This document shows, piece after piece, positions 33,053 through 44,693 of a DNA stretch of 64,000 nucleotides (the stretch's first letter is position 1; each line of letters starts with the position of its first letter). Made by a program: the position numbers and the translations under genes. This DNA comes from Primula veris. Taxonomy: Eukaryota; Streptophyta; Magnoliopsida; Ericales; Primulaceae. The stretch is taken from contig OY821741.1 in the NCBI GenBank assembly GCA_963682055.1, positions 16,979,211-17,043,210 on the forward strand, given 5' to 3'. The notes beneath the pieces were generated by a model, which saw only the letters and a list, made by a program, of their open reading frames with translations, was not told where the DNA came from and searched no databases.

Positions 33053-34424
33053 TGTAGACAGTACTGTATTAGTGAGTGGGGGAGTAAAAGGAAATAATTA
33101 TTATGGGATTTGTTTAGTATACATAAAAAATAAAAAATAATAAAAACCTTTGTTTTTCCTCCGTACATGTACATGGATAAAAGATAAAACATTTCAATTC
33201 TGGTTTAATAGTATGAACTTTTTTTCCATTTTGCCACATTGAATACTTAAATGATCATTTTAACATGAGTTATTGTTTAAGCGAAAGAATGTGAGTGCAA
33301 TTTCGTTATACTGTCTCAATTGTGACAAAATCTATAAATTAGTATCTAAATTGTTAAAAGTGACACCCAAGTGCAAAAATTGATAAAGTACTAAAAAGAA
33401 CACTCAAAAATTCGATTAGTTTGACACACTAAATAAAAGTATGAACCAGGTTTATGCAAGTATTTCTTGCTCATTAGGACTGGAAAATATAGTTAAAGCT
33501 CGGTTAATACCAGACATCCGACAAAATCAGTGCCAAAATAATCCTGACCACGGATACAATCCGGAGGCGTATCTATACTCAGTGTAACTCGAATTTGATT
33601 TCAGTTTGATTTCTTCCTTATATATAAAATTTCTTATTTACATAAAAAGTTAGTTTCAATATTATAGTCATAAAGTAACTTGTGTTTTAGAGAAAATTAG
33701 ATTATAAGACAATTTATGAATGTCTCTTTCTACCACAATATTATAACAACAATAAACTTTATTGGTTCGATTTGATTAGTTTTGAAACTATTGGATGTCC
33801 ATTTGATTTTTTTTTCTTAAGAATTGGAAGTGATTTTAAATATACTAAAATTTAAGGGGGGTAGCATATATATAAATAGAGAGACATGCTGGAAAGTTGG
33901 TACAAGTCAACACAATATTAGACCAAAATATAGGTCTGTAATTCTCTGGTTTTACAAAAACAATTTGTCTTTTTTTCCACTTCAAAAATATGGATATAGT
34001 AGTGGGACGTTGCCTCGTACCAAATAATTGATACAAACCATTTTGATTTAAATTACTCCAATTCTTTATAAACGAAAATTTGATCATGCCTAAATTTTGT
34101 TCACTAGTAAAACCTACCGTTGTCTCTCTTTATATTGTATCTTTTAAAATTTAACCCACGTATTTCTAGTATTAATATTTTCACGAAGCTATAAATAACT
34201 CATCTCCATAAGGGAATTAATAGACAACTGAGATCATTGTAAAAACATGTAAATATAATGTTTTTGGCCATTTTTTTTAATAGTTATAGTGCTCATCAAG
34301 CGAAAAGGGTAAGAACGTCAATCAAAAGTACTTTAGTAACTTAACCAACCTGGATATATGAATAAAACCAAATAGAATATATATGGTCTCCATAGTATAT
34401 CAATCATATTTTTTTTGGAATATA
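33053..34424. other. flank of the repeated reading frame, second copy
   Basis: Near-identical to 25185-26554. Nothing else recognised. Confidence 0.5.
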
Positions 34425-34629
34425 TAGTTTTATGAGATAATTAATGTTAAGCGTATTCAACTTTCAGCTCATTTCGATTTATTATACTCAACTATCAACT
34501 TTTTGATTTAATATACTGTACTAAATGAAAACTTTCGATTTAGTATTTTTCGTCCAAATTATCGTTAAATACTGACGTCAGCTAACGTTTTCAGTTAAGT
34601 TGAAGGGCAAAATGGTTTTTTTACCTACA

Positions 34630-34696
34630 GCCCATGGGACTCGAACCCAGACCTACCAATTAAAGGGAAATGTTTTTAACCACTTGTCCAACCATA
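34630..34696 (-). other. tRNA-like module, left foldback arm
   Basis: Minus strand: box A-like GGACAAGTGGTTAAAAAC and box B GGGTTCGAGTCCCATGGG, spaced as in a tRNA gene. The A/T spacer beside it is shorter than in the right arm or the 26.8-kb copy. Confidence 0.6.
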
Positions 34697-35826
34697 CTTT
34701 CATCAAAATACTAGCGTTATATATATATATATACTCTATCTGTGTATAGATGTGTATATATACACTTTGGGACTGATTTCGTAAATTTTGGAAAATTCAA
34801 ATTTTATGTTTGTTTCATTTTGGTTCTTATATTTTCAAATGTAGTATAATTGGGATGTAAATTTGTTCAGAATTAAAAAAAATCACAAAAAATCAAAAAA
34901 ATTATAAAAAAATCACCAAAAATTATAAAACATCATCAAAAATCACAAAAAATTATTAAAAAAATACAAAATCACAAAAAATTATAAAAATTACAAAAAT
35001 TTAAAAAATTACAAAAAATCATAAAAAATGAAAAAAATCACAAACTTTTTAAAAAATTACAAAAAAAATATATAATTTTTTTTGTCAATATAACACTTTT
35101 TATACCGAAAAATTTAAAAAAATATAAAAAATGACAAAAACTTATAAAAAATCACAAAAAATTATAAAAAAAATTCGAAAAATCAAAAAATCAAAAAAAT
35201 GAAAAAAACGAAAAAAAAATCATTATAAAAAAAAATTCGGTATAAAAGCTTCAAGATAATTTTTATAATTTTTTATGATTTTTGTTATTTTTTTTTATAA
35301 TGTTTTGTGAATTTTTGTGATTTTTGTGATTTTTTGATTTTTCGAATTTTTTTTATAATTTTTTGTGATTTTTTATAAGTTTTTATCATTTTTTATATTT
35401 TTTTTAAATTTTTCGGTATAAAAAGTGTTATATTGACAAAAAAAATTATATATTTTTTTTGTAATTTTTTAAAAAGTTTGTGATTTTTTTCATTTTTTGT
35501 GATTTTTTGTAATTTTTTAAATTTTTGTAATTTTTATAATTTTTTGTGATTTTTGTATTTTTTTTAATAATTTTTTGTGATTTTTGATGATGTTTTATAA
35601 TTTTTGGTGATTTTTTTATAATTTTTTTGATTTTTTGTGATTTTTTTATAATTCTGAACAAATTTACATCCCAATTATAATACATTTGAAAATGTAAGGA
35701 CCAAAATGAAACAAACATAAAATTTGAATTTTCCAAAATTTACGAAATCTGTCCCAAAGTGTATATATACACATCTATACACAGATAGAGTATATATATA
35801 TATATAACGCAATTATTATAATGAAA

Positions 35827-35897
35827 GTATTAGTGGCCAAGTGGTTAAAAACATTCCCCTTTGTTACACAGACCAGGGTTTGAGTCCCATGGGCTGC
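35827..35897 (+). other. tRNA-like module, right foldback arm
   Basis: Plus strand: AGTGGCCAAGTGGTTAAAA (box A TGGCCAAGTGG, as in Ser/Leu tRNAs) and CAGGGTTTGAGTCCCATGG (box B with one C-to-T change, GGTTTGAGTCC). The partner of the left-arm module, in inverted orientation. Confidence 0.6.
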
Positions 35898-36127
35898 TAT
35901 TTTTTTTTGTTTTAGTTAATTTAGTAGGTAAAAAGACCATTTTGCCCTTCAACTTAACTGAAAACGTTAGCTGACGTCACTATTTAACGGTAATTTGGAC
36001 GAAAAATACTAAATCGAAAGTTTTCATTTAGTACAGTATACTAAATCAAAAAGTTGATAGTTGAGTATAGTAAATCGAAATGAGCTGAAAGTTGAATACG
36101 CTTAACATTAATTATCTCTAGTTTTAT

Positions 36128-37930
36128 CTATAACAATGATAATCCCGTGTTTTTAGAATCTTAAATATATATATATATATATATGTTACCAAAATCTAAA
36201 AAGACTTACAAATTCTTCATCACTTGTCTCATCCATACTATCTTTTTGTCTTTTTTTTTTTCTAGAAATATGTAATTTTATAATCATGTCACTATTAGTT
36301 TTATGATTCTAAATCACTAATTTTCCTGTAATCTGTTTTTAATATAATGAGGGATCTGCTATTTCTTTAAAAATGAACTAACATATTTTTGAATAGTTAC
36401 GACCAAGACAGGGATACCAGGTGTAAATATAACATTGAGGTATCAAGAAAAAATAAATTAAGAGATTGATTACATGATGTTTTGGTTATGGGATTATTAG
36501 CAGTGGCTCGTATAATTAATTAACTTGAAAAATGTTTGTCGATATTTTGTTTAACTAAAGATTTGTGACATGCCATACATGCCCATTAGCCAAATTTACA
36601 ATACAATCAGGGGCGGAGCTAAGGGGCTGGCAGTGGCTATAGCCCCATATATTTTTAAAAAATATTTTTTTTATAGTACAACAAAAACTAATAATTTTTT
36701 TAGCTATTTAGCCTCTCACATAATGAAATTTTAAAATTCAGTCCCTCATATACTGATTCTGGCTCCGCCACTGAATACAATCCCTAAACATATGTGCACG
36801 TATGGGATAACTTAACACATAAAAAAGTTGTATGATTATATGAGACATGTTCACATACAAACAAATGCATATATGTATATAGAAAGGCAGTTAAATTGAT
36901 TTAGAGAACAACTGATTAGTAAAGTTTATCTATGGGTTCGAAATTAAAACCATGAGGACCAATGGATATTATTTTAAAAGAATATGAACTTACAGTGTAG
37001 ATAGCTAATTCAGAAACACTAGCCTGCATGCTACTGTAGTACTACTCTGGAGAAGCATGAGACTAGTACTAGAAGACAAAATAATAATACATACATACAT
37101 GCTAGTAATTTCAAAATGATTCATTTATCTCATATTTATATATCTTCATTTCCCTGTAATAATAGTGAGTAATTATAACATTAAATTATTTTTACATAAT
37201 TCACATGTTGCGTATCCTTAAGGTAACTTACCATTAAATTAACTTAAGAATAAAATCCGAGGAGTTTGCATCCACACTAAATGCAAGGACGAAACCGGTT
37301 TTATGCAAGTGTTTCTTCCTATTTGAAGCCCGATCAACCCGACACCCGGCCAAACCCACCCCGAAATAATCCCGATCATGAGTACTATCTAGAGGCGGAT
37401 GGTTAATATGACCGTGGATTGTCACGGTAACACCACAATTTATAATAATGTGAATTTTTGTTCAATGCTTTTGAGAATAATTTGTAAATAGAGTATTTTA
37501 GCAACCACTTAAACTTCGTTTTCGGCAACTTTTCAAATTGATATATGGTTTTTTAATTACATACTAATACATTTCCTATAGATACTATATAAAAAAGTAA
37601 TGAATATAAAACAATATCTAAGCCTTGTTATCTAAATTAGTCAAATTACAAGTCGAGTCATTGTTATGAAAAGATGTCAAATTACCAGTATTACCAATTA
37701 GTCTAATTTAGTCAAATTGGTCAAAACATGTAGTACATCCAACTACCATACTTTAGTTAAAAATGATATCAAATTAACTACCATCGATACCAATTTAGGT
37801 ACTAAACTTATTTCTTTTTGAAAATCAGACTTTTCTGGTCAAATTAATCTCATAATCGTGTCACATGTTGGCCCAAGTGATTCTTTCCTACCGACTCATC
37901 TAAACTCATTTCATCCATATAATTACAAGT
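36128..37930. other. non-coding duplicated DNA
   Basis: AT-rich and nearly identical to 55923-57724. Apart from the 166-bp MITE it shows a TA run (36165-36184) and a 110-bp patch (37275-37395) that resembles 25575-25700. No exon supported. Confidence 0.5.
36608..36773. mobile_element. hAT-type MITE, 166 bp (unit 1 copy)
   Basis: Terminal inverted repeats CAGGGGCGGAGCTAAG and, on the minus strand, CAGTGGCGGAGCCAG; 8-bp duplication AATACAAT (36600-36607, 36774-36781). Present at the same place in unit 2, so it predates the segmental duplication. Confidence 0.92.
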
Positions 37931-37938
37931 AAAATGAG

Positions 37939-38086
37939 GTGAATTGTCCTCCAGAGAAGTTTTGGCAAAGTATTAGGGACTCTTCCACTCTTTTCGCCAA
38001 GGCTTAATTTGCGTACAAAAGCATCACGGTTCTCGAGGGTGATGGCAAGTCTGTTGGCTCCGTTTGCCTGGTTAACTTTGCTGATG
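37939..38086 (+). pseudogene. exon 1 remnant of a major-latex-protein / Bet v 1-like gene
   Basis: Translation gives VNCPPEKFWQSIRDSSTLFAKA, a TAA stop, then YKSITVLEGDGKSVGSV and CLVNFADG, ending at a GATG|GTAAGT splice donor. K/D-F-W-x-S-I-R-D-S, the E-G-D-G-x-x-G-S glycine-rich loop and a phase-1 intron right after it match the first exon of the MLP/Bet v 1 family (small ligand-binding plant proteins). The start codon region and exon 2 (with the usual lysine-rich hydrophobic-cavity segment) are not found. The unit 2 copy is at 57733-57880. A single gene fragment, now dead. Confidence 0.8.
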
Positions 38087-38339
38087 GTAAGTAAGACTTG
38101 AGAGTTTTATGTTAAGGACCATAATATAAAAAGAAGATTATATTGCTAACGATGATTTTATTGAACACGATATTACTAAGGGTGCAACCATGCAGACTCC
38201 TATAGTAGAAACCATACTGAATTTTAGTTCATGTGTCATAAACCCACTTGACCATGCGATGGCATATTCGATTGATGTAAATATGTAGATGACTATGTTA
38301 TTTAAATTTTGGAAGTTAATTATTTTTCCTATTTACTGA

Positions 38340-38756
38340 AGTTTCTGGCATGATTCCACCAGCTGGCGCTAATGACATTCTTCGTCTTTTCAAAGACCAA
38401 AGCGTGATCACCAAAAAATCAATTGAAATAAGCACGTGTTATGTCACTTCGTCGGGAAAATGTAAGGATATGCTGTCTTCGGTGTTAGAAAGCCGTAAGC
38501 ACTGTTCTAACCATTTCTAAAAGGTAGACTCCAAAAAAAAAGGAGTCGTTTTCAGGAGGTGTTGCCGCTGCATCTGAACGGAGTTTGTATACCCTGTCGT
38601 TGGTTTTGATAAGAAGATGCACTTTCTGCTCTTGGGGCTGAGAGAGTGATTCTCCTTGCGGATTCTAGGGACCTTCTGAGTAGTTATTACACTGATATTC
38701 CATGTAAGGCCTCGGCTGATGGATGTGGCAATTGCACCGTCTTCGGTCCTTTATAG
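38340..38756 (+). pseudogene. unidentified coding-like remnant
   Basis: Two plus-strand blocks read like protein. About 38342-38465 gives SGMIPPAGANDILRLFKDQS with KKSIEISTCYVTSSGKC. About 38612-38756 gives EDALSALGAERVILLADSRD followed by LLSSYYTDIPCKAS, CGNCTVFGPL and a stop. Frames change between them and the middle has stops. The same blocks occur at 58140-58556. I do not recognise the family. Confidence 0.35.
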
Positions 38757-41700
38757 TATTGCATTTGCTGACCAAGATAATAATGGTTTGGCATCATCGA
38801 CACTTGGTACATGGTACATTTGGGTTTGCACTTGCTCCCCAACCTGAGCACCTAGTTGGGCAGTAGAGGCTGAGGTTGTAAGTGCGTGAGGTTGGGCCGA
38901 CGGAGGAGTGGCGGCAGAAGAGTTACGTTTTTCGTATTGATTTAATTTTGTGTCTGTAAAGAACGCCACATGATTCGTCGATTAGACCTTTCATGGCGGT
39001 GGCAGAGTTGGATCATCTAGGGCGTAATGAGGGCCAGCTGAATTATAATCTTCCCTTGCCATGTTTGACGTCACCTGTTATAAAAAATAAATGACATAAA
39101 TAAAAGGAAATACACCGTAATTTGCATATTTTATTTACTTTTGGGGTATACACCAACCCAAAAACTATATAATTGCCAAAGATCCAATTCATTGAACACG
39201 GGTGCTACTAGATTCTTTTATCTGGGTTAGTGGTACCAAACGTGAAACGTCAGGTATTAATATTCATCACATTCCTGTTTAACAGAAAATGAAAGGTTGC
39301 AAGGATTAAGGCAGTTAGTTTCCGGAGAAATAACAGAAAACAAGGTAAAAACCAGATGTGTATCATGCTCTAGTAGCTCATATCAATAACAATTGTCTGT
39401 TTGTTTCCTATGTAGAAGTAGATATCCAGGTCAGTAACACTAACTGTTACGCAACACGTTGTTGAGGTTGGCCAGAACCATGCATTATTTTGTATTATTT
39501 TACCCAACAGGATCTTTGTATATAAAAATTCAGAAAACAGGATCTTTGTAATGTGAAGTAAACAAGGAGAACAACCATTGACAACTGGTTTTTATACACT
39601 ACATACAAAAACAACCATAGACCAGGGAGTAAAACAGAATAAAAGCATACACTTGCGACTAAAATAGAGAACGAATTATAGACTGGCTACTAAAATAGGG
39701 AAAACGTGATTACTATAGAGGGCCAAGTATATAAAATGATAGAAAAGTGGAACTTTTTGTAAGAAAAACCGTAGTCATTGAGTACAGAAATCTATCATTG
39801 TTTTCAATTTGGTCTGCTAATTGTAGTAATAATGTTACTGTACTCGTAGCTATTTTCTGTGGTTGACGTACAAAATGCAATTCTGTGACATGTCAGTTAG
39901 AAAGCCAAAATGCTATTAACCAACATTGCAATAAAATCATCACTCAACATGTCTGATTAGAACTTGGCAGGTATGGAAATAGATACTTGAAGTTGGACGG
40001 TAATGTATTGATGTGTGTGTGAACCTACAGGAAATAAGCAGTTTATAATACATTACCTTATAAGGTACTTGTGAGAAACAGACTTGAATATTAAAAAAGT
40101 AAGCAAATTTTGTCCCAGTTTTGTTAATCATATTAGCTCAACAAAATGTACAGATAAGTAGAGAGAGAGAGAGATATATATCATTCGCGCAAACTATTCG
40201 AGTAAATATTATCCAACAGACGTATCATTTAGCCAAAAGGGTACTTGTAGAGACGTGTATTTGTGACTATATTGACCAAATTTTGTAAAACCATTAACGC
40301 ATATACTTCTATGTATATAAGGGAAATACTACAGCGACTATGAGTATAGAGTTTCCGTAAACTATGTTCAATTACAGATTAATTACATAGTCGCTCCAAA
40401 GTTTCTCGCTAACTACTACGTAATTTTACAAGTTCTGGATGGTAGTCCTAAAGTTTATGAAATATGACACTAGTATTGGTCCAGCAGATTCATGTCTTAA
40501 CTATAGAAGTTTTAAATCGTTTTAAATTGACATACATGGTTAACAATCGGCATTTTTCAACAAAATGAACCCTTTAACAGCTGATATACATCACAAACAT
40601 GATATATCCGATTCTATTCTTTATTAACATGCATTTCTATGTTCAATTAAAACTAAAAATGCATGCCGTACTATAGGAATATGTGAGGAATTGTCGAACC
40701 ACGAACTAAAACTCAATAACCGATGGATGGTAGAACTATGAATAAGCCGCGTATGAACTTTTATAACCCCATTTTCGAGCATTGTACCCAAACTCCAAGA
40801 AAGAAATGGTTCCTATGCACCCTTGATTATGTTTTACTGTTTACATTTACCTATTAAAAAGGCTCAAGTTCACTTACTGTTTACTCCTGAGTTCTAACCC
40901 TTCACACTTTGCTTTTATAAACATCTACAATAATTAGTAAAACCACCAAAAAACATAAGTTTTCCCACCCTCGTCAATAAGTAAACTTCATATTTAATTT
41001 CATGCAATCATTAGCTTACTTTCAAATTACACACTGAAACTAAAATGAAAACATCTAGAAATTTAACAACTACATCAAGCTTGAATTTTCATCATGCTCC
41101 AAACACACTTTATTATGATCCCCACACTTCCGTCTACGCTCCCGCTTGTGTCCGTACATTTTAACTTCTTTCTAAACTCGAACTATTCTTTTTCATCTGT
41201 TTTCTTCCAAAACTAGCTAGGTGTCATTCGTTATCTGGCCGAATGGTTTTTACCATACTCCTCCGTGACTAGAATGACATCCCAGGTAGTGAAGGTTTTA
41301 AAGAATAGATCGGGTTTAGAAAGAAGTTTAGAAAAAAGAATGGTCATCCGAAGCGGCTGGAGAAATTGAATTTTGTTTTATATATTTTTAATGTTTTTCA
41401 TGTAGATAACATGTAAAAAAATATAAAAGATAACATTTTTTTCACCACGTTTGTAAAAGAAATTCCAATTAGTCACGACTTATCATCTTGGTTAAAAGTT
41501 TAATTCTTCAAAAAAGAAAATGAGAAGTAGTAGGAGAAGGGAGCTAAAAACTGACAAAACAGAAACCAAATTGGAGAAAATAACAACAAACGATCATATT
41601 CATAAGGAGCCGCATAACAACATGGCTCGTGAAAGGGGTCTTTCGCTAGGTCAACTCAAAACTAAAACGAAGCTCAAATCCTATACAAGGTTAATCTTGT

Positions 41701-41889
41701 GAAACTTTGCAAATGTTCATAATTTTCAACAAAAACGTTTCCATGTCTATAACCTAAGTATTTTCAACATGGAATTAAACTCTAAACCCCAAACCAACAA
41801 ATCCAGAACATTAAAAAAATAAGTACTAAAGTTAATATGACACATATAATGCAATCAAGAGATGCAAAAACGGATACAGTTATGGTTAC
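38757..41889. other. non-coding duplicated DNA
   Basis: Collinear with 58557-63230. A minus-strand frame at 38751-38969 (Ala/Ser/Thr/Gln-rich) is shared with 58549-58791 but has no recognisable domain. A (GA)n-(TA)n run lies at 40160-40180. Unit 1 lacks about 1.2 kb present in unit 2 around 39.5 kb. Confidence 0.45.
39327..39334. other. empty target site of the 360-bp hAT element
   Basis: Single copy of GAAATAAC within TCCGGAGAAATAACAGAAAA. In unit 2 the same octamer is duplicated around the element at 59132-59491. Confidence 0.92.
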
Positions 41890-42113
41890 CTCTTGCTACT
41901 GACAATACATATCAGTTTGAGAGAGATTCATCCCAGCTGTGGCGTCCATGCCCATCATAGAGGGTCTCATCATACTACTATTTGCAAAACCTGGCATGGC
42001 AAACCAGCGGGAGGCCCATACACATTATGCAAGCCTTGTACCGGGCCAGAGTTGCTCCCAATAGCAAATCCAGGTGTGGCATTCTGAACCGAAACACCGC
42101 TAAACCTCATTAA
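41890..42113 (-). pseudogene. exon-like remnant, Met/Gly/Ser-rich, unidentified (unit 1)
   Basis: On the minus strand an ATATCAG|TTAATG acceptor and an AGAG|GTAACC donor bound 224 bp. One frame gives MRFSGVSVQNATPGFAIGSN with SGPVQGLHNVYGPPAG; after a frame change the other gives MPGFANSSMMRPSMMGMDAT and AGMNLSQTD. The unit 2 copy is 222 bp. An extra AT here (GATATGTATTG against GATGTATTG) is one of the differences. I do not recognise the protein; its composition is like low-complexity parts of transcription co-regulators. Confidence 0.45.
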
Positions 42114-42415
42114 CTGATATTAGGGGGAAAACTAATTAATAAAGAGCGGGGGGTGAACCATATTGGGAGACAAAATGGAGAGAATGAGAGGATTAAGTGA
42201 AGTTTATGATCAAATAATGGTGAACGTATAGTGAGCACTTTGCAAAATAATGGAACTAAATGAACTTTTCTGCAATTCTATAAGATTCTCAACAATATAT
42301 TTATCCTCCTCCTTTAAATGAAGAGGGCATCCAAGAAATGAAGCCCATTTTATCTATCAACATCATTTCTGTACTCCTGATCTTTCTACCCTTGTTATCA
42401 TCTCAGTAATTTCTC

Positions 42416-42527
42416 TAAACTTCAGTTGTGAGACGAGTTAAATTCCCCAGAAACGTATTTTTATCTCCGTTTAAACTTCAGTCGTGAGACGAGTTAACTT
42501 CCCCAGAAACGTATTTTTATCTCCCGT
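42416..42527. repeat. tandem duplication, 2 x 56 bp
   Basis: The unit TAAACTTCAGT(T/C)GTGAGACG with AGTTAA(A/C)TTCCCCAGAAACG occurs twice. It is also duplicated in unit 2 (about 63736-63847), so it is older than the segmental duplication. Nearby, a ~90-bp stretch around 42150 recurs near 42545. Confidence 0.85.
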
Positions 42528-42939
42528 TTAAACCTCAAAAAGAGCAGGTAGTGAACCATATTGGGAGACAAAGGGGAAAGAATGAGAGGATTAAGTGAAG
42601 TTTGTGATCAAATGAAAACGGATATTAAGTTCTGATCAGTAGAGCACTTACGTTCCAGCATAACTTAAGAGAGATAGGACGGTGCTTTGATAAATTGATA
42701 CAATCTAGGATCAGATAGTAACACTAAAAAATACAAAACAACTAATAGTTAGAAGTGTTCTATGTTGTCTGAAAAATGGGATGTTGGTGTATAAAATCGA
42801 AAAAGGTTGAATGGCTGCTGCATCAAAATGTAATTTACCTAATCGATACAAAATACAAAGGTGGAAGTTTCGACTATGCAAACCAAAATCAACTGAATAA
42901 ATATACATATAAAGGGTCAGAATCAATTACAAACAATAC

Positions 42940-43314
42940 CTGGAAGTCATAAAATGCTCCATAAGTCCTTGACTCTGATTGCATGTTTGTTGGTTGGTTG
43001 TCTAGTTGGAATGACTCTTCGGCTAAATTCTTATATTCCAAACCTTCTGCCAGCTCCCAAGTAAGTTTCTCAAGAGGCTCCAAACATGCAGTCATAACCC
43101 TATGATGAGTTTCACCAGTTTCTTCGAAAAAAGCAGCTCCGTGAAAGTTACCATTACTCTCATAGACCATACACAGATCTAAATACGCAAGATATCGTCG
43201 AAGCGATCTCGGTGTTTTTTCTTCCAAATCAGCTAGTAAATCTTCGCCTGGGTTCATTTCTGTTGTTGCTGATTTTCCGGGAGAAGTAAATACAACTCTT
43301 CTTGTGTGCAGCAC
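42940..43314 (-). CDS. possible intact internal exon, 125 codons, unidentified protein
   Basis: The minus strand is open for exactly 375 bases between a TGTAG|GTGCTG acceptor and a TTCCAG|GTATTG donor. The translation is VLHTRRVVFTSPGKSATTEM... with EEKTPRSLRRYLAYLDLCMV, FHGAAFFEETGETHHRVMTA and LEKLTWELAEGLEYKNLAEE. Amino-acid composition is even and helical, not low-complexity, with no stop, unlike nearly everything else here. The exon-like remnant at 41890-42113 lies downstream on the same strand and may belong to the same gene. I do not recognise the family. The corresponding part of unit 2 is beyond the window end. It could be a live gene overlapping the duplication or a young pseudogene. 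Confidence 0.5.
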
Positions 43315-43796
43315 CTACATACAATGCCATTGTTTTAAAATATGGAACACGTTAATTAAATTATGGGGGTTAGTTACAGTATTGTACACCCAGCTATAGT
43401 AGTTTTCAATTTTGCAACTTTTATTATTAGTATGAATTTTTTGTTTTTTTTTTACATCTAGTACACTCTTTTCCATCAAATTGGGTCTAAAATCGGAAAT
43501 TGTGACATTTCTGTAAACAAATCTGTAACAAAATCCTAGCAAAAAACATTGATGTGCTATCACAAGCGACATACCATCCAATTTGGCAGGGAAGAAGTGT
43601 AATAAACGAGAAAAAAGTAAAACTCGACGAGTACCCTGATTAAAAAAAACTATTAAGGTAATAGTAAATCTGGACAGAAAATTTGGGATTAAAATTGTAG
43701 TTGGCCCAAAAGACAGCAGACGGCTACAAACTTTCAAAACACCCAAACAGTTACGGGGCAAGTACACGAGGAGTTGTAAATGAAAGTAAAAAATAA
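43315..43796. other. presumed intron or intergenic DNA
   Basis: AT-rich, with a minus-strand frame (43315-43767) that has a T-rich, Phe/Leu/Ile-heavy composition as expected for read-through of non-coding sequence. It directly abuts the start of unit 2. Confidence 0.4.
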
Positions 43797-44693
43797 ATCA
43801 CATGTCATAGATCCAGATGTAAATAATCCTTAAATCTTATAAAGATTCACCGTAAATTGGACAAAAAGACTGTACTCAAGGTAAAATGGTGTACGGTTGT
43901 TCATTTAAGGTAATACTACCATTTTCCCGATTTAATTGATAGCTATTCCATTTGGGGTGTGCTAGTTCAAATGGAAGTTCAAAAAATTAAAAGCTCCACA
44001 AGTGATAAAGTTACTTTCTTACCCTTCTTTTATTTTAGTGCAAGAACAAAATATCTTGATCTGACTAAGGTAACTTATATTAAATAGTTCAGTTCCCGAT
44101 GCTTCCTGCTCAATTGCGATGGAGGGTGTACATGATATTTATGAAAAGAAAATAGCCAGCCTAGCATTAGTCGCTCAAAGGAGACGAGGTAGATATGTAG
44201 AGCAGTTGCTTAAAGATATTTTATTTAATCCAGTTCAAAATTATCAACTGACCTGATGAAAATGGTGATTTAGTTCCCAACAAATGAGAACCAAGAAAAT
44301 TCCCGTGAAGAAGGTCATCCGCTCAAAGATAAACTGTTCAGTTGTGGCACGAACTTTAGATTCATCAGAAATAAATAAGGCCGGAACTGCTGAAAAGACA
44401 TATGTCACAACAGACAATTGATGCCCATTTTGAATCTGATGGAAGGTTCACGCTGTTACATTGATAAAAATAAATAAATAAAATCAAGACAAGATACGAT
44501 AACCTTATAATAGATAATAATCTAATGGATTTCATGAATAGAGAAGAGTACAAGATGAATGCTGAAAAATATGTAGAGAAGAGAACATCAAGCATAAAAG
44601 CTTAAAATACGGCATAGTTGAAAACAAAAGTAACTTCCCAGATTTTCCTAACCTAGATTTATGAAAATAAATACAAAAACCATAATTCAGAGC

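Larger units (their letters stand above)
34434..36118. mobile_element. Mutator-like foldback element, 1685 bp, near-complete inverted repeat
   Basis: The ends are perfect inverted repeats (GAGATAATTAATGTTAAGCG inward from each side). Their first nine bases equal the start of the maize Mu terminal repeat. The target duplication is 9 bp, TAGTTTTAT (34425-34433, 36119-36127), and the unfilled site survives at 55914-55922. The two halves pair over roughly 780-800 bp with indels, around a short AT-rich centre near 35.26 kb. There is no transposase. Each arm holds a tRNA-like module and a long A/T microsatellite-like run (AAAAATCACAAAAAATTAT). Transcription through it would give a long hairpin RNA. 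Confidence 0.92.
13421..43796. repeat. segmental duplication, unit 1
   Basis: Sequence starting CATAGATCCAGATGT near 13426 recurs near 43807, and the two runs stay closely similar in collinear order. 13.42-14.38 kb matches 43.80-44.74 kb; 32.1-34.4 kb matches 44.9-46.4 kb and 48.8-50.97 kb; 36.13-42.68 kb matches 55.92-64.00 kb. Unit 1 carries the 7-kb copia, the satellite/reading-frame repeats and the foldback. Its length is inflated by insertions. The outer boundary at 13421 is where similarity begins; sequence to the left differs. Confidence 0.85.

Noticed and set aside
35446..35736. Lys/Ile/Asn-rich frame in the foldback
   Set aside because: Translation of the A/T microsatellite-like arm; not a protein.
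43315..43767. 150-codon minus-strand frame
   Set aside because: Phe/Leu/Ile-heavy, begins at the acceptor of the neighbouring exon candidate and looks like intron read-through.
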